64,000 bases of DNA from Pseudomonas sp. CBZ-4 (lineage in GTDB: Bacteria > Pseudomonadota > Gammaproteobacteria > Pseudomonadales > Pseudomonadaceae). Location: assembly GCF_000346755.1 (NCBI RefSeq), contig NZ_ANNV01000164.1, positions 186,001-250,000 on the forward strand, written 5' to 3'. This document shows positions 21,914-29,665 of the stretch, piece by piece. The stretch's first letter is position 1. Each line of letters starts with the position of its first letter. The position numbers and the translations under genes were made by a program. Below the pieces are notes generated by a model. It ran no database searches and had not been told where the DNA came from. It saw only the letters and a program-made list of their open reading frames with translations.

Positions 21914-22288
21914 CTAAAATTTGAGTGACTGCACCAGTCGTAGCATTTTGTCTTGATTGGCTTCTATGCGCTTCAGCAGTGCCCTCACAACGCCCGGCGT
22001 CCAAGCGATGTTGGCTAACGCCAGCTTAGGGTCGTCAGTCAGCCAGAGCTTAAGGAGCCCTCCCAGACGTCCTTGATCAGCATTGATCCTTACGAGCTTC
22101 AGCACGTTCTCCGAGTCGATCGTCCCCTTAATCACATGCCCCAAACTAAGGCGCCTCAGATATTCCGCGACAGTCAGGCTTGCGCGGGCAGCATTTTCTT
22201 TAATCAGGGTTTCCTCGTCGGGTAGAACGGGCACTCGCAAGTGCTTGCCATGTTTTCTGGTGTCGAGACCAGGCTTCTTCGTTTGCAT
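21914..22288 (-). CDS. TraJ/MobC-like oriT-binding relaxosome protein
   Basis: The 124-residue product has an N-terminal ribbon-helix-helix region (HLRVPVLPDEETLIKENAARASLTVAEYLRRL) and a C-terminal helical tail (ALLKRIEANQDKMLRLVQSL), matching IncP TraJ/MobC accessory proteins. In RP4, TraJ binds the inverted repeat next to nic and recruits the TraI relaxase. The start has GAGGAAACC upstream. An IncP-type oriT lies 110-150 bases upstream of the start, as expected. No relaxase gene follows it. Confidence 0.82.
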   Translation of the reverse strand: MQTKKPGLDTRKHGKHLRVPVLPDEETLIKENAARASLTVAEYLRRLSLGHVIKGTIDSENVLKLVRINADQGRLGGLLKLWLTDDPKLALANIAWTPGVVRALLKRIEANQDKMLRLVQSLKF

Positions 22289-22398
22289 AACGGTTTCCTC
22301 ATATGTTCATGGTGAACTTCACTTCGCGGATGCGAATGGCCTCGCAGAGCAAGTCCACGTTGAGTGCCGGCAGGCGCGAATGAGTGATAGTGAAATTG

Positions 22399-22441
22399 GC
22401 TGACCGGCTTGCCGGTTAGCTAACCTCACCTATCTTGCCCT
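22399..22441. other. IncP/RP4-type origin of transfer (oriT) with nick region
   Basis: A near-perfect inverted repeat GCTGACCGGC-TT-GCCGGTTAGC (22399-22420) is followed after five bases by TCACCTATCTTGCCC. RP4 oriT has TCACCTATCCTG^CCCG just beyond a TraJ-binding inverted repeat, so only one core base differs. The predicted nick would be after G22437. It lies between the TraJ-like and TraK-like genes, also as in IncP. Confidence 0.82.
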
Positions 22442-22631
22442 GCACTTCGATGCTCCTCTAGCCTTCAATCGGGTGTTGTTTTGGTAAGTAATGCGGTGTT
22501 TTATCTCGGACAATCAATATTATTCGCTATAAGAACGCTCCTAATCAGGTTTTGACCGTACTAAGAACGGTTGATCGACTTAAGAAAGGTAGAGGATCGG
22601 CTTAGCAACGCTTTATTAGCGATTGCGACAC

Positions 22632-22868
22632 TCACCCATCTGATTTCGAGCAAAGCTGGTGGACGTAACGCCGAAACGCCTGATAGCCAAAATTGATTGA
22701 ATTGTCATCTCGTAGTACCTCCCATATTTTTAAAATCGAGCAACCGTGATCAATAGCGCTTTGGATCTCGGCTCTCAGCAGGATGAATGCGGCCCGATTT
22801 TTATCCCCTGTTGATGCGTCTATCGAAGCTGCTACGCGCTCCGCTATTCTCAGTGACAATGACTTCAT
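22632..22868 (-). CDS. TraK-like oriT-binding protein (DUF5338 type)
   Basis: The 78-residue product starts at ATG 22868 with GGAG five bases upstream. Its C-terminal half, ILKIWEVLRDD...FGYQAFRRYVHQL, matches the pattern of IncP TraK-type proteins, which wrap oriT DNA and help the relaxosome form. It lies on the oriT side opposite traJ; unlike in RP4 it is not divergent from traJ but reads in the same direction, towards oriT. A longer reading from 22982 has no ribosome binding site. Confidence 0.65.
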   Translation of the reverse strand: MKSLSLRIAERVAASIDASTGDKNRAAFILLRAEIQSAIDHGCSILKIWEVLRDDNSINFGYQAFRRYVHQLCSKSDG

Positions 22869-22988
22869 GATCGCTCCTAGGGAAGCTAGATTCTTCAACT
22901 GCGTTTTGCCCCTCAATTTTTTATGGCCACCGGTCGGCGCTGATGCTCTATTACAGCCAATACTCTTTAATTGGCCAGGCATATCGAA

Positions 22989-23228
22989 TTAATCATAATC
23001 TTGGCGATCAAGGTCGCCGTTAAGCAATGCGGCTACAGCATCCGTAGGGAAGTAAATACGTCGCCCAATACGCCGCTTAACCCGATTCAATTCAAACATC
23101 CAGGGCTCCGTTGGTTTCTGCAGTACGCCACGAAGCCCTGATGGCTTGCGACTTAGGGCTTGTGCCAACTGATCAATGGTCATCAGTGAGCCGTATTTAC
23201 CCTGTAGAAAATCTATTATTGACTTCAT
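22989..23228 (-). CDS. Small helix-turn-helix DNA-binding protein
   Basis: The 79-residue product, MKSIIDFLQGKYGSLMTIDQ at the start, contains a helix-turn-helix (LMTIDQLAQALSRKPSGLRGVL) and a beta-wing (RRIGRRIYFPTDAVAALLNGD) like plasmid-borne excisionase or AlpA-type regulators. The start at 23228 is preferred over 23378 because a perfect 11-bp inverted repeat lies directly upstream of it, as an operator would, and because the longer form would collide with the divergent gene. Confidence 0.65.
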   Translation of the reverse strand: MKSIIDFLQGKYGSLMTIDQLAQALSRKPSGLRGVLQKPTEPWMFELNRVKRRIGRRIYFPTDAVAALLNGDLDRQDYD

Positions 23229-23234
23229 ATGATT

Positions 23235-23269
23235 CCGGTATATCGAATGGATAAATTTCGATATACCGG
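23235..23269. promoter_or_regulatory. Perfect inverted repeat, candidate operator
   Basis: CCGGTATATCG (23235-23245) and CGATATACCGG (23259-23269) are exact inverse complements separated by 13 bases. They lie 7-41 bases upstream of the HTH gene start. Half-site centres are 24 bases apart, compatible with dimeric binding on one DNA face. Autoregulation by the adjacent HTH protein is inferred. Confidence 0.65.
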
Positions 23270-23370
23270 CAGCAAGCTCCCAGACAATATCGAAAGCGAT
23301 TTGGACAGATGCAGATTGCGTCAGGTTGGTATAGATTTGCAGGTATAAATTTTTCTGGAAATCCACCTTG

Positions 23371-24231
23371 ATGGCCATGACAACCTCATTTTCCGAGAAA
23401 CAGACTCGAGTTTTCCGAAATCGCCTTAGAACAAAGGCGCTCGTAAATGAGCTATCGTTGCGAGTTACCTTGCCATTCGCGGACACTTTCGCAAGGTGGT
23501 TCGACCAAGAGATGATAAAAGAAGGACTATACAACCGAGCCAATACAGCCGAGAGCAATAGATGGACAGGTAGCTTTAAAGGAAGCACAGCATTACAGAA
23601 TGAGCAGCTGGATCTATTACAGGAACTATTTAGCGATGCACAAGACCTCTTTCACAAAGGTCCATCAAACATTTGGCATGCATTATGGGGAGAGCCCGAC
23701 CAGCTCTGGAAACTTTGCAAAACCAGGATAAATGTAGATGCGCACTTCATGAATGACAAGTCATGCAATGATGAACTTTACAACCAAAACAACCAATACG
23801 ACATTTGCGAAGCATTGAGGATATTCGAAGGCGAAGTAATGCTCGCAACGGAATCAAATTTTCACGAGCTGCCGTTCGAATACTTTATAGAGGCCGTTGC
23901 CCTTTACAGGTTGCACACTCACGCGATCAGATTATTTAAAATAAACTCCGATGGAATAGGAGCTTATAGAGGCCTATTTCAATGCATATCCAATTCCGAC
24001 ATTCAACTCAGGCTAATTCTACTAGGCATACTTGACGACCTAAAAGACGAACTAATTCGGATGGAAACCATAAAGCTACAATCGTATCCAGATTACTGTG
24101 AGAAGGCTGGATTGAGGTATCCACCATCTGACGACGCTGCCAGAAAATATGCTAGCGACCCTTTAGCGATCCATCCCAATTCCAAACGATGGGATGACCT
24201 GAAGTTCGACTGGGTCAGTAGCGATGCGTGA
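23371..24231 (+). CDS. Hypothetical protein, possibly an accessory/defence factor
   Basis: The 286-residue soluble protein (start at 23371 or 23377, no clear Shine-Dalgarno) is not recognised. It is predicted helical, with tryptophan-rich patches (SNIWHALWGEPDQLWKLCKTR near 100; SKRWDDLKFDWVSSDA at the C-terminus) and no membrane helix, signal peptide or known catalytic motif. It is the only plus-strand gene in the transfer/replication half of the element, and is divergent from the HTH gene and its operator. It is moderately A+T-rich, which suggests cargo rather than backbone. Confidence 0.6.
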   Translation: MAMTTSFSEKQTRVFRNRLRTKALVNELSLRVTLPFADTFARWFDQEMIKEGLYNRANTAESNRWTGSFKGSTALQNEQLDLLQELFSDAQDLFHKGPSNIWHALWGEPDQLWKLCKTRINVDAHFMNDKSCNDELYNQNNQYDICEALRIFEGEVMLATESNFHELPFEYFIEAVALYRLHTHAIRLFKINSDGIGAYRGLFQCISNSDIQLRLILLGILDDLKDELIRMETIKLQSYPDYCEKAGLRYPPSDDAARKYASDPLAIHPNSKRWDDLKFDWVSSDA

Positions 24232-24337
24232 TGGTGACGTCGCTGAATCACTCAAGTGTCAGCGTCCCGGCCATTCTGCTGACAAAACAGCACGGCCCAC
24301 TTAGCTTCAGAGTTGTTAACACAAGAGGGACAGTGAG

Positions 24338-24568
24338 ATCTCTTTGATTAAATAAGGATTAAAAAAGGATTAGGGCATTTTCTCCACGCTGCGCTATCCC
24401 TTGCTGCGCAAGGCCTACAGCCGATTATACCCTGTGGATAGTGTGCATCGTATCCCATACTTTCGTGCATCGTATCCCACAACTCTGTGCACCGTATCCC
24501 ATTTCGAGTGCATCGCATCCCATGTCCTGGTGCATCGTATCCCACGTCCAAAAATGCACTTATCCACA
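24338..24568. other. Iteron-type replication origin (oriV) with DnaA boxes
   Basis: Five 15-bp direct repeats of GTGCATCGTATCCCA lie at 24443, 24465, 24487, 24508 and 24530 (periods 22, 22, 21, 22; copies 3 and 4 have one change each). They are bracketed by DnaA boxes: TGTGGATAG at 24433-24441 (8/9 to consensus) and a perfect TTATCCACA at 24560-24568. An A+T-rich stretch with two AAGGATTA units (about 24340-24375) could be the unwinding element. The TrfA-like gene 600 bases away is the expected initiator. Confidence 0.85.
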
Positions 24569-25160
24569 GGCTCACCTACCCAGTTTTTTGTAAGCGTCTG
24601 CCCAACAAACCTTGCATGGATAAATGGGCGGCCACTTAGATGACTTGGCCGGACGGATGTAAGCGTTGGTCATCGATGGAAAGATGTTTTGAACCTCATG
24701 CCCACCGACGCCAAATCGCTCAACAAGCATTGTTATGGCGAGTTGCTCTACAAGCGCTACACGGTTTTTTGAGGGCAAAGAAAAGGGCTACTGGTGACAG
24801 TAGCCCTCGAATTTGGAGCTTGATATTCATATACACACCCTCAAGCAGGGGTGTGGAGGTCTCACCCTACGCCAATGTTCAGCCATCGCCGGGGTTCCTA
24901 CGCAAGTCATTGCCGCTGAAGGCCACTGATTTCGCGCTCGATTGCATCGTATACAAGGTGAGACTTGTGTCAACCAAATTGATCGCACCGTTAGTCCTGG
25001 CGTGGCGGTTGGCGAACAGATAAGCACAGTGCGACTTCGCCGCTCCGAACACAGCGACTACCTTGCCAGCGCCGTCTCAGTGCCTGCACGCATGTCCATC
25101 GGCTACGCAAAGATTTACGCGGACACAATCGTCCTTATTGGCTGGGGGCGGTAGGTGTGT
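24569..25160. other. Non-coding stretch between oriV and rep
   Basis: Small frames occur on both strands (24572-24778 minus, 24640-25023 plus), but none is convincing. An isolated iteron-like TTGCATCGTAT is at 24942-24952, and a short inverted repeat ACAAG/CTTGT lies just after it. A strong hairpin at 24784-24807 is listed separately. Confidence 0.45.
24784..24807 (-). terminator. Candidate terminator downstream of rep
   Basis: AGGGCTACT-GGTGAC-AGTAGCCCT is a perfect 9-bp stem. On the minus strand it is followed by TTTTCTTTG, a moderate U-tract, so it may end the rep transcript before it runs into oriV. Confidence 0.5.
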
Positions 25161-26024
25161 TTACCGACCCCCTTTACGTTTTTTCTTAATCAAATGACGT
25201 TGCTGGCTTGATGTTGGTGTGCGAATCACACATACCCGGTGACCACTCAACCTCCATGAGACGAGAGCCCCAATCAAAACAAGTTCATCAAGCGCTTTAC
25301 TCAGCTGACGTTTAAAACTGGCCGGATGCGCGTTCACGCTCCCACTCAGCCGTTGAATTGTATCTATGCCAAGAGGGAAAGGTTCGGCATGGCTGCAAAA
25401 CCAACCATGGAGCCACAGAGCAAGTGGTTTGCGTCTGAGGAGTACACGCTCATCCCATTCGATTTGAGTCCAGCCTGCCATGTATAGCGCCTCAAGCCGT
25501 GACTCAAGCTCTATGACGTACAAGCCGGTCATCTCGTCCCCAGCCCCTTTGAGCAATGCTCCAAAGAACATGAGGTTGCCATATTTCATTTCAATTGTTG
25601 CCCCCGCAAGACGGACCAGTGCTGATCTCAACCACAATCGATCGCTGGTTCCTGTGGAGCGCTTCAATGTCTTTAACACTTGAACTTCGCTGAACTGAAC
25701 TCGGTTGCCGATCCTATGATGGCGTGCCAAATGAATGACCGTTTCCCAGACGTCTAAATCTGATTGGTCAAGCTGCCATCCAGAAAAGCGAATCTCGACT
25801 CCATCGACAGTAGCTAGCAGTTCACGCTTCAAGGCCTTTCGCCCCTTGCCTTGAATACCTGCAAACAATGCGCACCGCAGCCAAACATTCGGGACTCCTC
25901 GCGTGGAGTCCGGCCAAAGCGGGAGCTGTACCGGAGGTGTCACCGTTTGCGGCGACTTGGCGCGAATTTTTTGTATGCGTGCGTCGAATGTACCTGGAGG
26001 ATTGGAAGTACAGCCAAAACTCAT
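25161..26024 (-). CDS. TrfA-like plasmid replication initiator
   Basis: The 287-residue product has a proline-rich N-terminus, PLWPDSTRGVPNVWLRCALF near residue 35, then LDVWETVIHLARHH. This pattern is typical of the TrfA family of IncP initiators: two winged-helix domains that bind iterons and load the replicative helicase. Length agrees with the short TrfA form (285 residues). Its ATG follows the stop of the AlpA-like gene by two bases, so the two are coupled. The iteron origin lies downstream. It is intact, which suggests that replication is still selected. Confidence 0.85.
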   Translation of the reverse strand: MSFGCTSNPPGTFDARIQKIRAKSPQTVTPPVQLPLWPDSTRGVPNVWLRCALFAGIQGKGRKALKRELLATVDGVEIRFSGWQLDQSDLDVWETVIHLARHHRIGNRVQFSEVQVLKTLKRSTGTSDRLWLRSALVRLAGATIEMKYGNLMFFGALLKGAGDEMTGLYVIELESRLEALYMAGWTQIEWDERVLLRRKPLALWLHGWFCSHAEPFPLGIDTIQRLSGSVNAHPASFKRQLSKALDELVLIGALVSWRLSGHRVCVIRTPTSSQQRHLIKKKRKGGR

Positions 26025-26026
26025 GA

Positions 26027-26353
26027 TCAGACACCAACAGAGGCTGTGCTGCTGTGGCTTCCTGATGAAGGCAAACGAGTCTTCTGCTTTCTGATTTGTT
26101 GCGACTTTGTAGGCCGACCCGGCTTGGCTTTAACAGCCTCATCGGTGGCTGTCCCTGTCGTCAGAGCAAAACCTGATACGTGATCTGCCAACCAGTGCTC
26201 TACGTCTTCTGCGCGCCATAGAAGCCTTTTGGTGCCAGGTAGCCGACAGATCGGTGGCAAGGACAGCGGGTTGCGGGTTACGTCGCTGCGAATGCTTGTG
26301 ACCGATTTATGAATGCAACCAGACAGATCATCAACGGTAAGTAGCGCTTTCAT
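26027..26353 (-). CDS. AlpA/excisionase-like DNA-binding protein
   Basis: The 108-residue product (ATG 26353, AGGAG eight bases upstream) starts MKALLTVDDLSGCIHKSVTS. It has a MerR-like winged helix (SIRSDVTRNPLSLPPICRLPGTKRLLWRAEDVEHWL) typical of AlpA-type regulators and excisionases. The basic, serine-rich tail is disordered. The location beside attR and directly upstream of rep suggests a recombination directionality factor that could link excision to replication; this role is inferred. The longer frame to 26545 lacks an upstream ribosome binding site. Confidence 0.72.
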   Translation of the reverse strand: MKALLTVDDLSGCIHKSVTSIRSDVTRNPLSLPPICRLPGTKRLLWRAEDVEHWLADHVSGFALTTGTATDEAVKAKPGRPTKSQQIRKQKTRLPSSGSHSSTASVGV

Positions 26354-26734
26354 CCTCAAGACTCCTGGCCAGGCCATACAGGCCTCGACACGCATTGGTT
26401 GGTTCGAATGCGCACAGGTTCTCGAGTTACCTACTTCGCTTGTAGGTGAATATTTGGAAAGAGTTTTACCTTGATTACCGCATCGCACAGATACGCACAG
26501 CAGGACATTGCTACAGAGTGCTAGAAAGTGCCCGAGTCGGGTCACCCTGCCAGTGACTGGTTTTGAGGGTTCACATCAGAAGGGTTTTTGAAGAGGATTC
26601 AGAAAGGCCTAGAGCTCTGACACAACAATTATGCGGGCACAATTTTGGCACACTGCGAGAGCAAAACACTGCAAAAGTACGCTTAGAAACGCACATCACT
26701 GCAAGAACACAAACATTTGAAATAAAAGAGGTTT
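26354..26734. other. Right terminal region of the element
   Basis: No gene was found. It contains the promoter side of the AlpA-rep operon (minus strand) and the right inboard repeat at 26636-26658. Confidence 0.5.
26636..26658. repeat. Right inboard repeat, candidate integrase arm site
   Basis: This is the second copy of the 23-bp repeat described at 13272-13294, 123 bases inside attR. Paired copies just inside both ends fit arm-type binding sites of a tyrosine integrase; this is an inference. Confidence 0.6.
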
Positions 26735-26848
26735 TTATACAAACACCTTATAAATCAACGTCATCGCCAGTCGCGTGACATTGCAGTTGCACTGCAAGGG
26801 GCCGACGGGGAAGGTTTCGCGGATAAGTGTCGGGGTCAGGGTTTCCAT
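26735..26848 (-). pseudogene. Stranded native 5' end of the MBL-fold hydrolase gene
   Basis: From ATG 26848 the frame reads METLTPTLIRETFPVGPLQC and then, beyond the att repeat, 15 element-encoded codons to a stop at 26735. Residues 9-22 are the same as in the intact gene at 12606-13250. The native Shine-Dalgarno AGAGGA is six bases upstream. This is the displaced start of the split gene and is still able to be transcribed and translated into a 37-residue peptide. Confidence 0.88.
26782..26824. repeat. attR: right copy of the 43-bp direct repeat
   Basis: Same sequence as 13184-13226 apart from one base. Immediately to its right the native start of the MBL gene continues (complement of 26825-26848), which shows that the chromosome was split inside this gene. 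Confidence 0.9.
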
Positions 26849-26935
26849 GAACGGTCCTCTAGTGCAAATCACATGGCGTTGTCGGGCGACTATCGCCGGA
26901 ACAATTGCACTATTAAACCAGACTGGCCTCAGGCG

Positions 26936-29665
26936 TCAGCCAATCAACCGCAATTCCTGCGCCCGCGCCACCGCCTGGGTGCGCCGCTCCACGCCCAGCT
27001 TGCTGTTGATATGGCTCGCGTGAGTCTTGACCGTGTGCAGGGAGATGAACAACCGGTTGCTGATTTCCTGGTTCGAACAGCCCTCGGCGATCAATTGCAG
27101 CACCGCCATCTCCCGCGCGCTCAGGGTTTCCTGCATCGGCACGGCGTCCGCCACTACGACCGCCGGCAACATCGCCAGTAGCGCTAGGTTCAAGAGGCCA
27201 TGGGGATCCTTGCCCAGTTGTTCGCGCATCCACTCGGGGTGGTTCTCCAGCAGGCGCTGGAACGGTTGCAAAGCGCCACCGGCGCCCGACTCGAGGGCTT
27301 GAGCCACGATCAGGCGCGCCCTGGCGTCTTGACCGCTCTCCAGCAGCAACTGCGCCTGCTGGGTCAGGGCCATGAGGGCGATCATCTGCCGGCCGCTGTT
27401 ATGTGCCTGTTGCGCCAGCTCTTCAAGGCGATGCAGGGCGGCAGCAGATTGATGGCGCGTGGCATCCAGCGCGGCCTGCTGCAAACCGATATGCTGCGGC
27501 AGGTGTGGATGAAATTCCGGCGCGGCCGCAGCGTGTTCACCGTTGTAGGTTTGCCCCAGCCGGGTCAACCAGGCATCGGCCAGGTCGGTGCGGCCCTGTG
27601 CCAGCCACAGTTCGCACTTGATCAGGGTGATCATCGCCAGGTAGTAGATCGGCGGCACGTCCCAGATATGCATCAAGCGCTCGGCCTCGGCCAGTTCAGC
27701 GAATGCCTTGGGGAACTCGCCACGCCGCCCTTCGTAGTTGGCGATCACGCAATGCCCGATGAGCACGCTGATATCACGGCAAGCGCGGGCTTCGGCCAGG
27801 CCCGCACGCAAACGCACGATCCCGGCTTCGGGCTGGCAGCGCATCAGCAACAAGTAGCCTTCGTACAGCGCCAGGCGTGCGCGCACCGCGTACAGCCGCT
27901 GCGGTGCCAGCCCTTGCAAACGCTGCAAACCCTGGCGGACTTCGTCCAAAGAACGCAGGATTTCGCCCCGAGCCTGTAGGACGCGTGCGCGATCGTAGTG
28001 GGCCAAGGCTTCAAACAGTGGATTGCCGACACGCTGCGCCAGCTCCAGGGATTCGCGGTTCAGGCCCCGCGCGCGCCACAGGTCGGCATCGACGATGGCC
28101 AGGTTGGAGAGCGTCGACAGACACATCAACCGCTGGCCGTAACGGCGCTGCGGCAGGCTTTCCAGCGCTTCAGTGCAATAACGCTGGGTCAGCTCGCGAT
28201 CACCCCGGCCGCGCGCGATGATCCCGCTCAGCGCCAGCCACTGGGCCAGCATCGATTTTTGCGCGGTGGCCGACGGCGCCGGCAGGAAGCGGCTGAGGTA
28301 GCCGGACAATTCTTCCGCCGCATCCAGTTGGCACGCCAGGCCCAGGGCCCAGCTGTAGAGCACGATCAAGCGCGGCGTGCTGATCAGCAGGCTGTCAGGC
28401 AAATCCATCTTCCAGCGCAGCAGCATGCCGACATTCTGCTCGGCCAGCAGTTGCTCTTCGGACAGGTTCTGCACCAGGTTGGCCGCCACATCCAGGTGAC
28501 CGGCGCGTAACGCCTGCTCCACTGCTTCGTCGATCAAGCCCTGGGCATTGAACCAGCGGCAGGCGCGCAAATGCAGGCTGGCGGGCGGCAACACGTTGCT
28601 GCTGGCGCGACGGGTGCGCAGCAAGTCGGAGAACAGATGGTGATAACGGTACCAGTGGCCTTGGTCGTCCAGCGGTACCAGGAACACTTGGTGGGCTTGC
28701 AGGTAGCGCAGGATTTCGGCGCTGTCGTGGGCTTCGCGGACGGCGTCGCACAATTCGCTGCAAAACCGCTCTTGCGGCGCGGTGTCGTAAAGGAACGCCT
28801 GCACTTCCGGGGGCAGGCAGTCGATGACCTCTTCCAGCAGGTAATCGCGGATCAGCCCTTCGCCACCATGCAGGCTTTGCGGCAACGCGCCGTCGCTGCC
28901 AGCTTCGGAAGCCGCCAGCACCCAGAAGCGCAGGCCAGCCACCCAGCCTTCGCTGCGGCGGATCAGGTTGTCGAGGGCTTCGCCGCGCAATGAGCTGCTG
29001 TGGCGGTCCAGTAAGGCCAGGGACTCGGCATGGGTCAGGCGCAGGTCTTGCTCATGCAGCTCCAGCAAGTGCCGTGACAAACGCAGCCGCGCCAGGTGCC
29101 AATCGGGACGCTGGCGGCTGGTGACCAATACCACCAGGCCATCGGGTAAATGATTGAGGAAAAATTGCAGGCAGCGGTCGAGCACCGGGCCCTGGGCCAG
29201 ATGATAGTCATCCAGCACCAGCAACAGCGGCGCACGGGTGGACAGGTGGACGGTCAACTCGTCGAGCAGGCCATCGAGCCATTCTTCAAAGGCGAACGGT
29301 TGATGACGCTGGCGCATCTTCAACAGGCCCAGGGATTGGGCGCCAAGTTGCGGAAAATAGTGCTGCAAGCCATCGAGCAGGCGCTCCAGGAAGCGGCCGG
29401 GATCATTGTCCCGTGGGCTCAGGCCCAGCCACAGGCTTTGCCAGTGCGCGGGCAGGCTCTGGCAGAACTCCACCGCCAGCGAACTCTTGCCGAACCCCGC
29501 CGGCGCGCTGACCAGCAACAGACGCCCGTCCAGCCCGGCAGCCAGCCGTTCGCACAGCCGCGGTCGCAGCACGTAGCCGTCAGGCAGGGGGGGCCTGTAG
29601 AAGCGACCTTCCAGGGTCGGAATCACCGCACTGGCAGGCCCTTGGATTCGGGACAGATCAGTCAT
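26936..29665 (-). CDS. MalT-like LuxR-family transcriptional activator
   Basis: The 909-residue protein has an N-terminal STAND NTPase with Walker A (SAPAGFGKSS near residue 55) and Walker B-like LLLVLDDYH near 150. A long helical TPR-like sensor region follows, then a C-terminal LuxR helix-turn-helix (SAREMAVLQLIAEGCSNQEI...TVKTHASHINSKL). MalT-type regulators are ATP- and ligand-dependent activators. The start at 29665 (MTDLSRIQG) has AAGAG upstream; earlier starts add unrelated residues reaching into a REP element. It probably controls the neighbouring DUF1329-DUF1302-acyl-CoA ligase genes, all on the same strand. Confidence 0.9.
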   Translation of the reverse strand: MTDLSRIQGPASAVIPTLEGRFYRPPLPDGYVLRPRLCERLAAGLDGRLLLVSAPAGFGKSSLAVEFCQSLPAHWQSLWLGLSPRDNDPGRFLERLLDGLQHYFPQLGAQSLGLLKMRQRHQPFAFEEWLDGLLDELTVHLSTRAPLLLVLDDYHLAQGPVLDRCLQFFLNHLPDGLVVLVTSRQRPDWHLARLRLSRHLLELHEQDLRLTHAESLALLDRHSSSLRGEALDNLIRRSEGWVAGLRFWVLAASEAGSDGALPQSLHGGEGLIRDYLLEEVIDCLPPEVQAFLYDTAPQERFCSELCDAVREAHDSAEILRYLQAHQVFLVPLDDQGHWYRYHHLFSDLLRTRRASSNVLPPASLHLRACRWFNAQGLIDEAVEQALRAGHLDVAANLVQNLSEEQLLAEQNVGMLLRWKMDLPDSLLISTPRLIVLYSWALGLACQLDAAEELSGYLSRFLPAPSATAQKSMLAQWLALSGIIARGRGDRELTQRYCTEALESLPQRRYGQRLMCLSTLSNLAIVDADLWRARGLNRESLELAQRVGNPLFEALAHYDRARVLQARGEILRSLDEVRQGLQRLQGLAPQRLYAVRARLALYEGYLLLMRCQPEAGIVRLRAGLAEARACRDISVLIGHCVIANYEGRRGEFPKAFAELAEAERLMHIWDVPPIYYLAMITLIKCELWLAQGRTDLADAWLTRLGQTYNGEHAAAAPEFHPHLPQHIGLQQAALDATRHQSAAALHRLEELAQQAHNSGRQMIALMALTQQAQLLLESGQDARARLIVAQALESGAGGALQPFQRLLENHPEWMREQLGKDPHGLLNLALLAMLPAVVVADAVPMQETLSAREMAVLQLIAEGCSNQEISNRLFISLHTVKTHASHINSKLGVERRTQAVARAQELRLIG

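Larger units (their letters stand above)
13184..26824. mobile_element. Integrated IncP-like mobilisable element with defence cargo (about 13.6 kb)
   Basis: The element is bounded by an imperfect 43-bp direct repeat. It carries a tyrosine integrase next to the left end and an AlpA/excisionase-like gene near the right end. Between them lie an iteron origin with a TrfA-like initiator, an IncP-type oriT with TraJ- and TraK-like genes but no relaxase, and two A+T-rich gene pairs likely to be anti-phage cargo. Flanking genes are ordinary Pseudomonas chromosome. All parts are read from the sequence; mobility is inferred. Confidence 0.9.

Noticed and set aside
24443-24544. Short regularly spaced repeats resembling a CRISPR array
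   Set aside because: Repeats are 15 bp with 6-7 bp gaps and a 21-22 bp period, lie between DnaA boxes, and there are no cas genes; this is an iteron origin.
24572-25027. Small frames between oriV and rep
   Set aside because: They carry no Shine-Dalgarno or family resemblance, and the region contains origin-type repeats and a hairpin.
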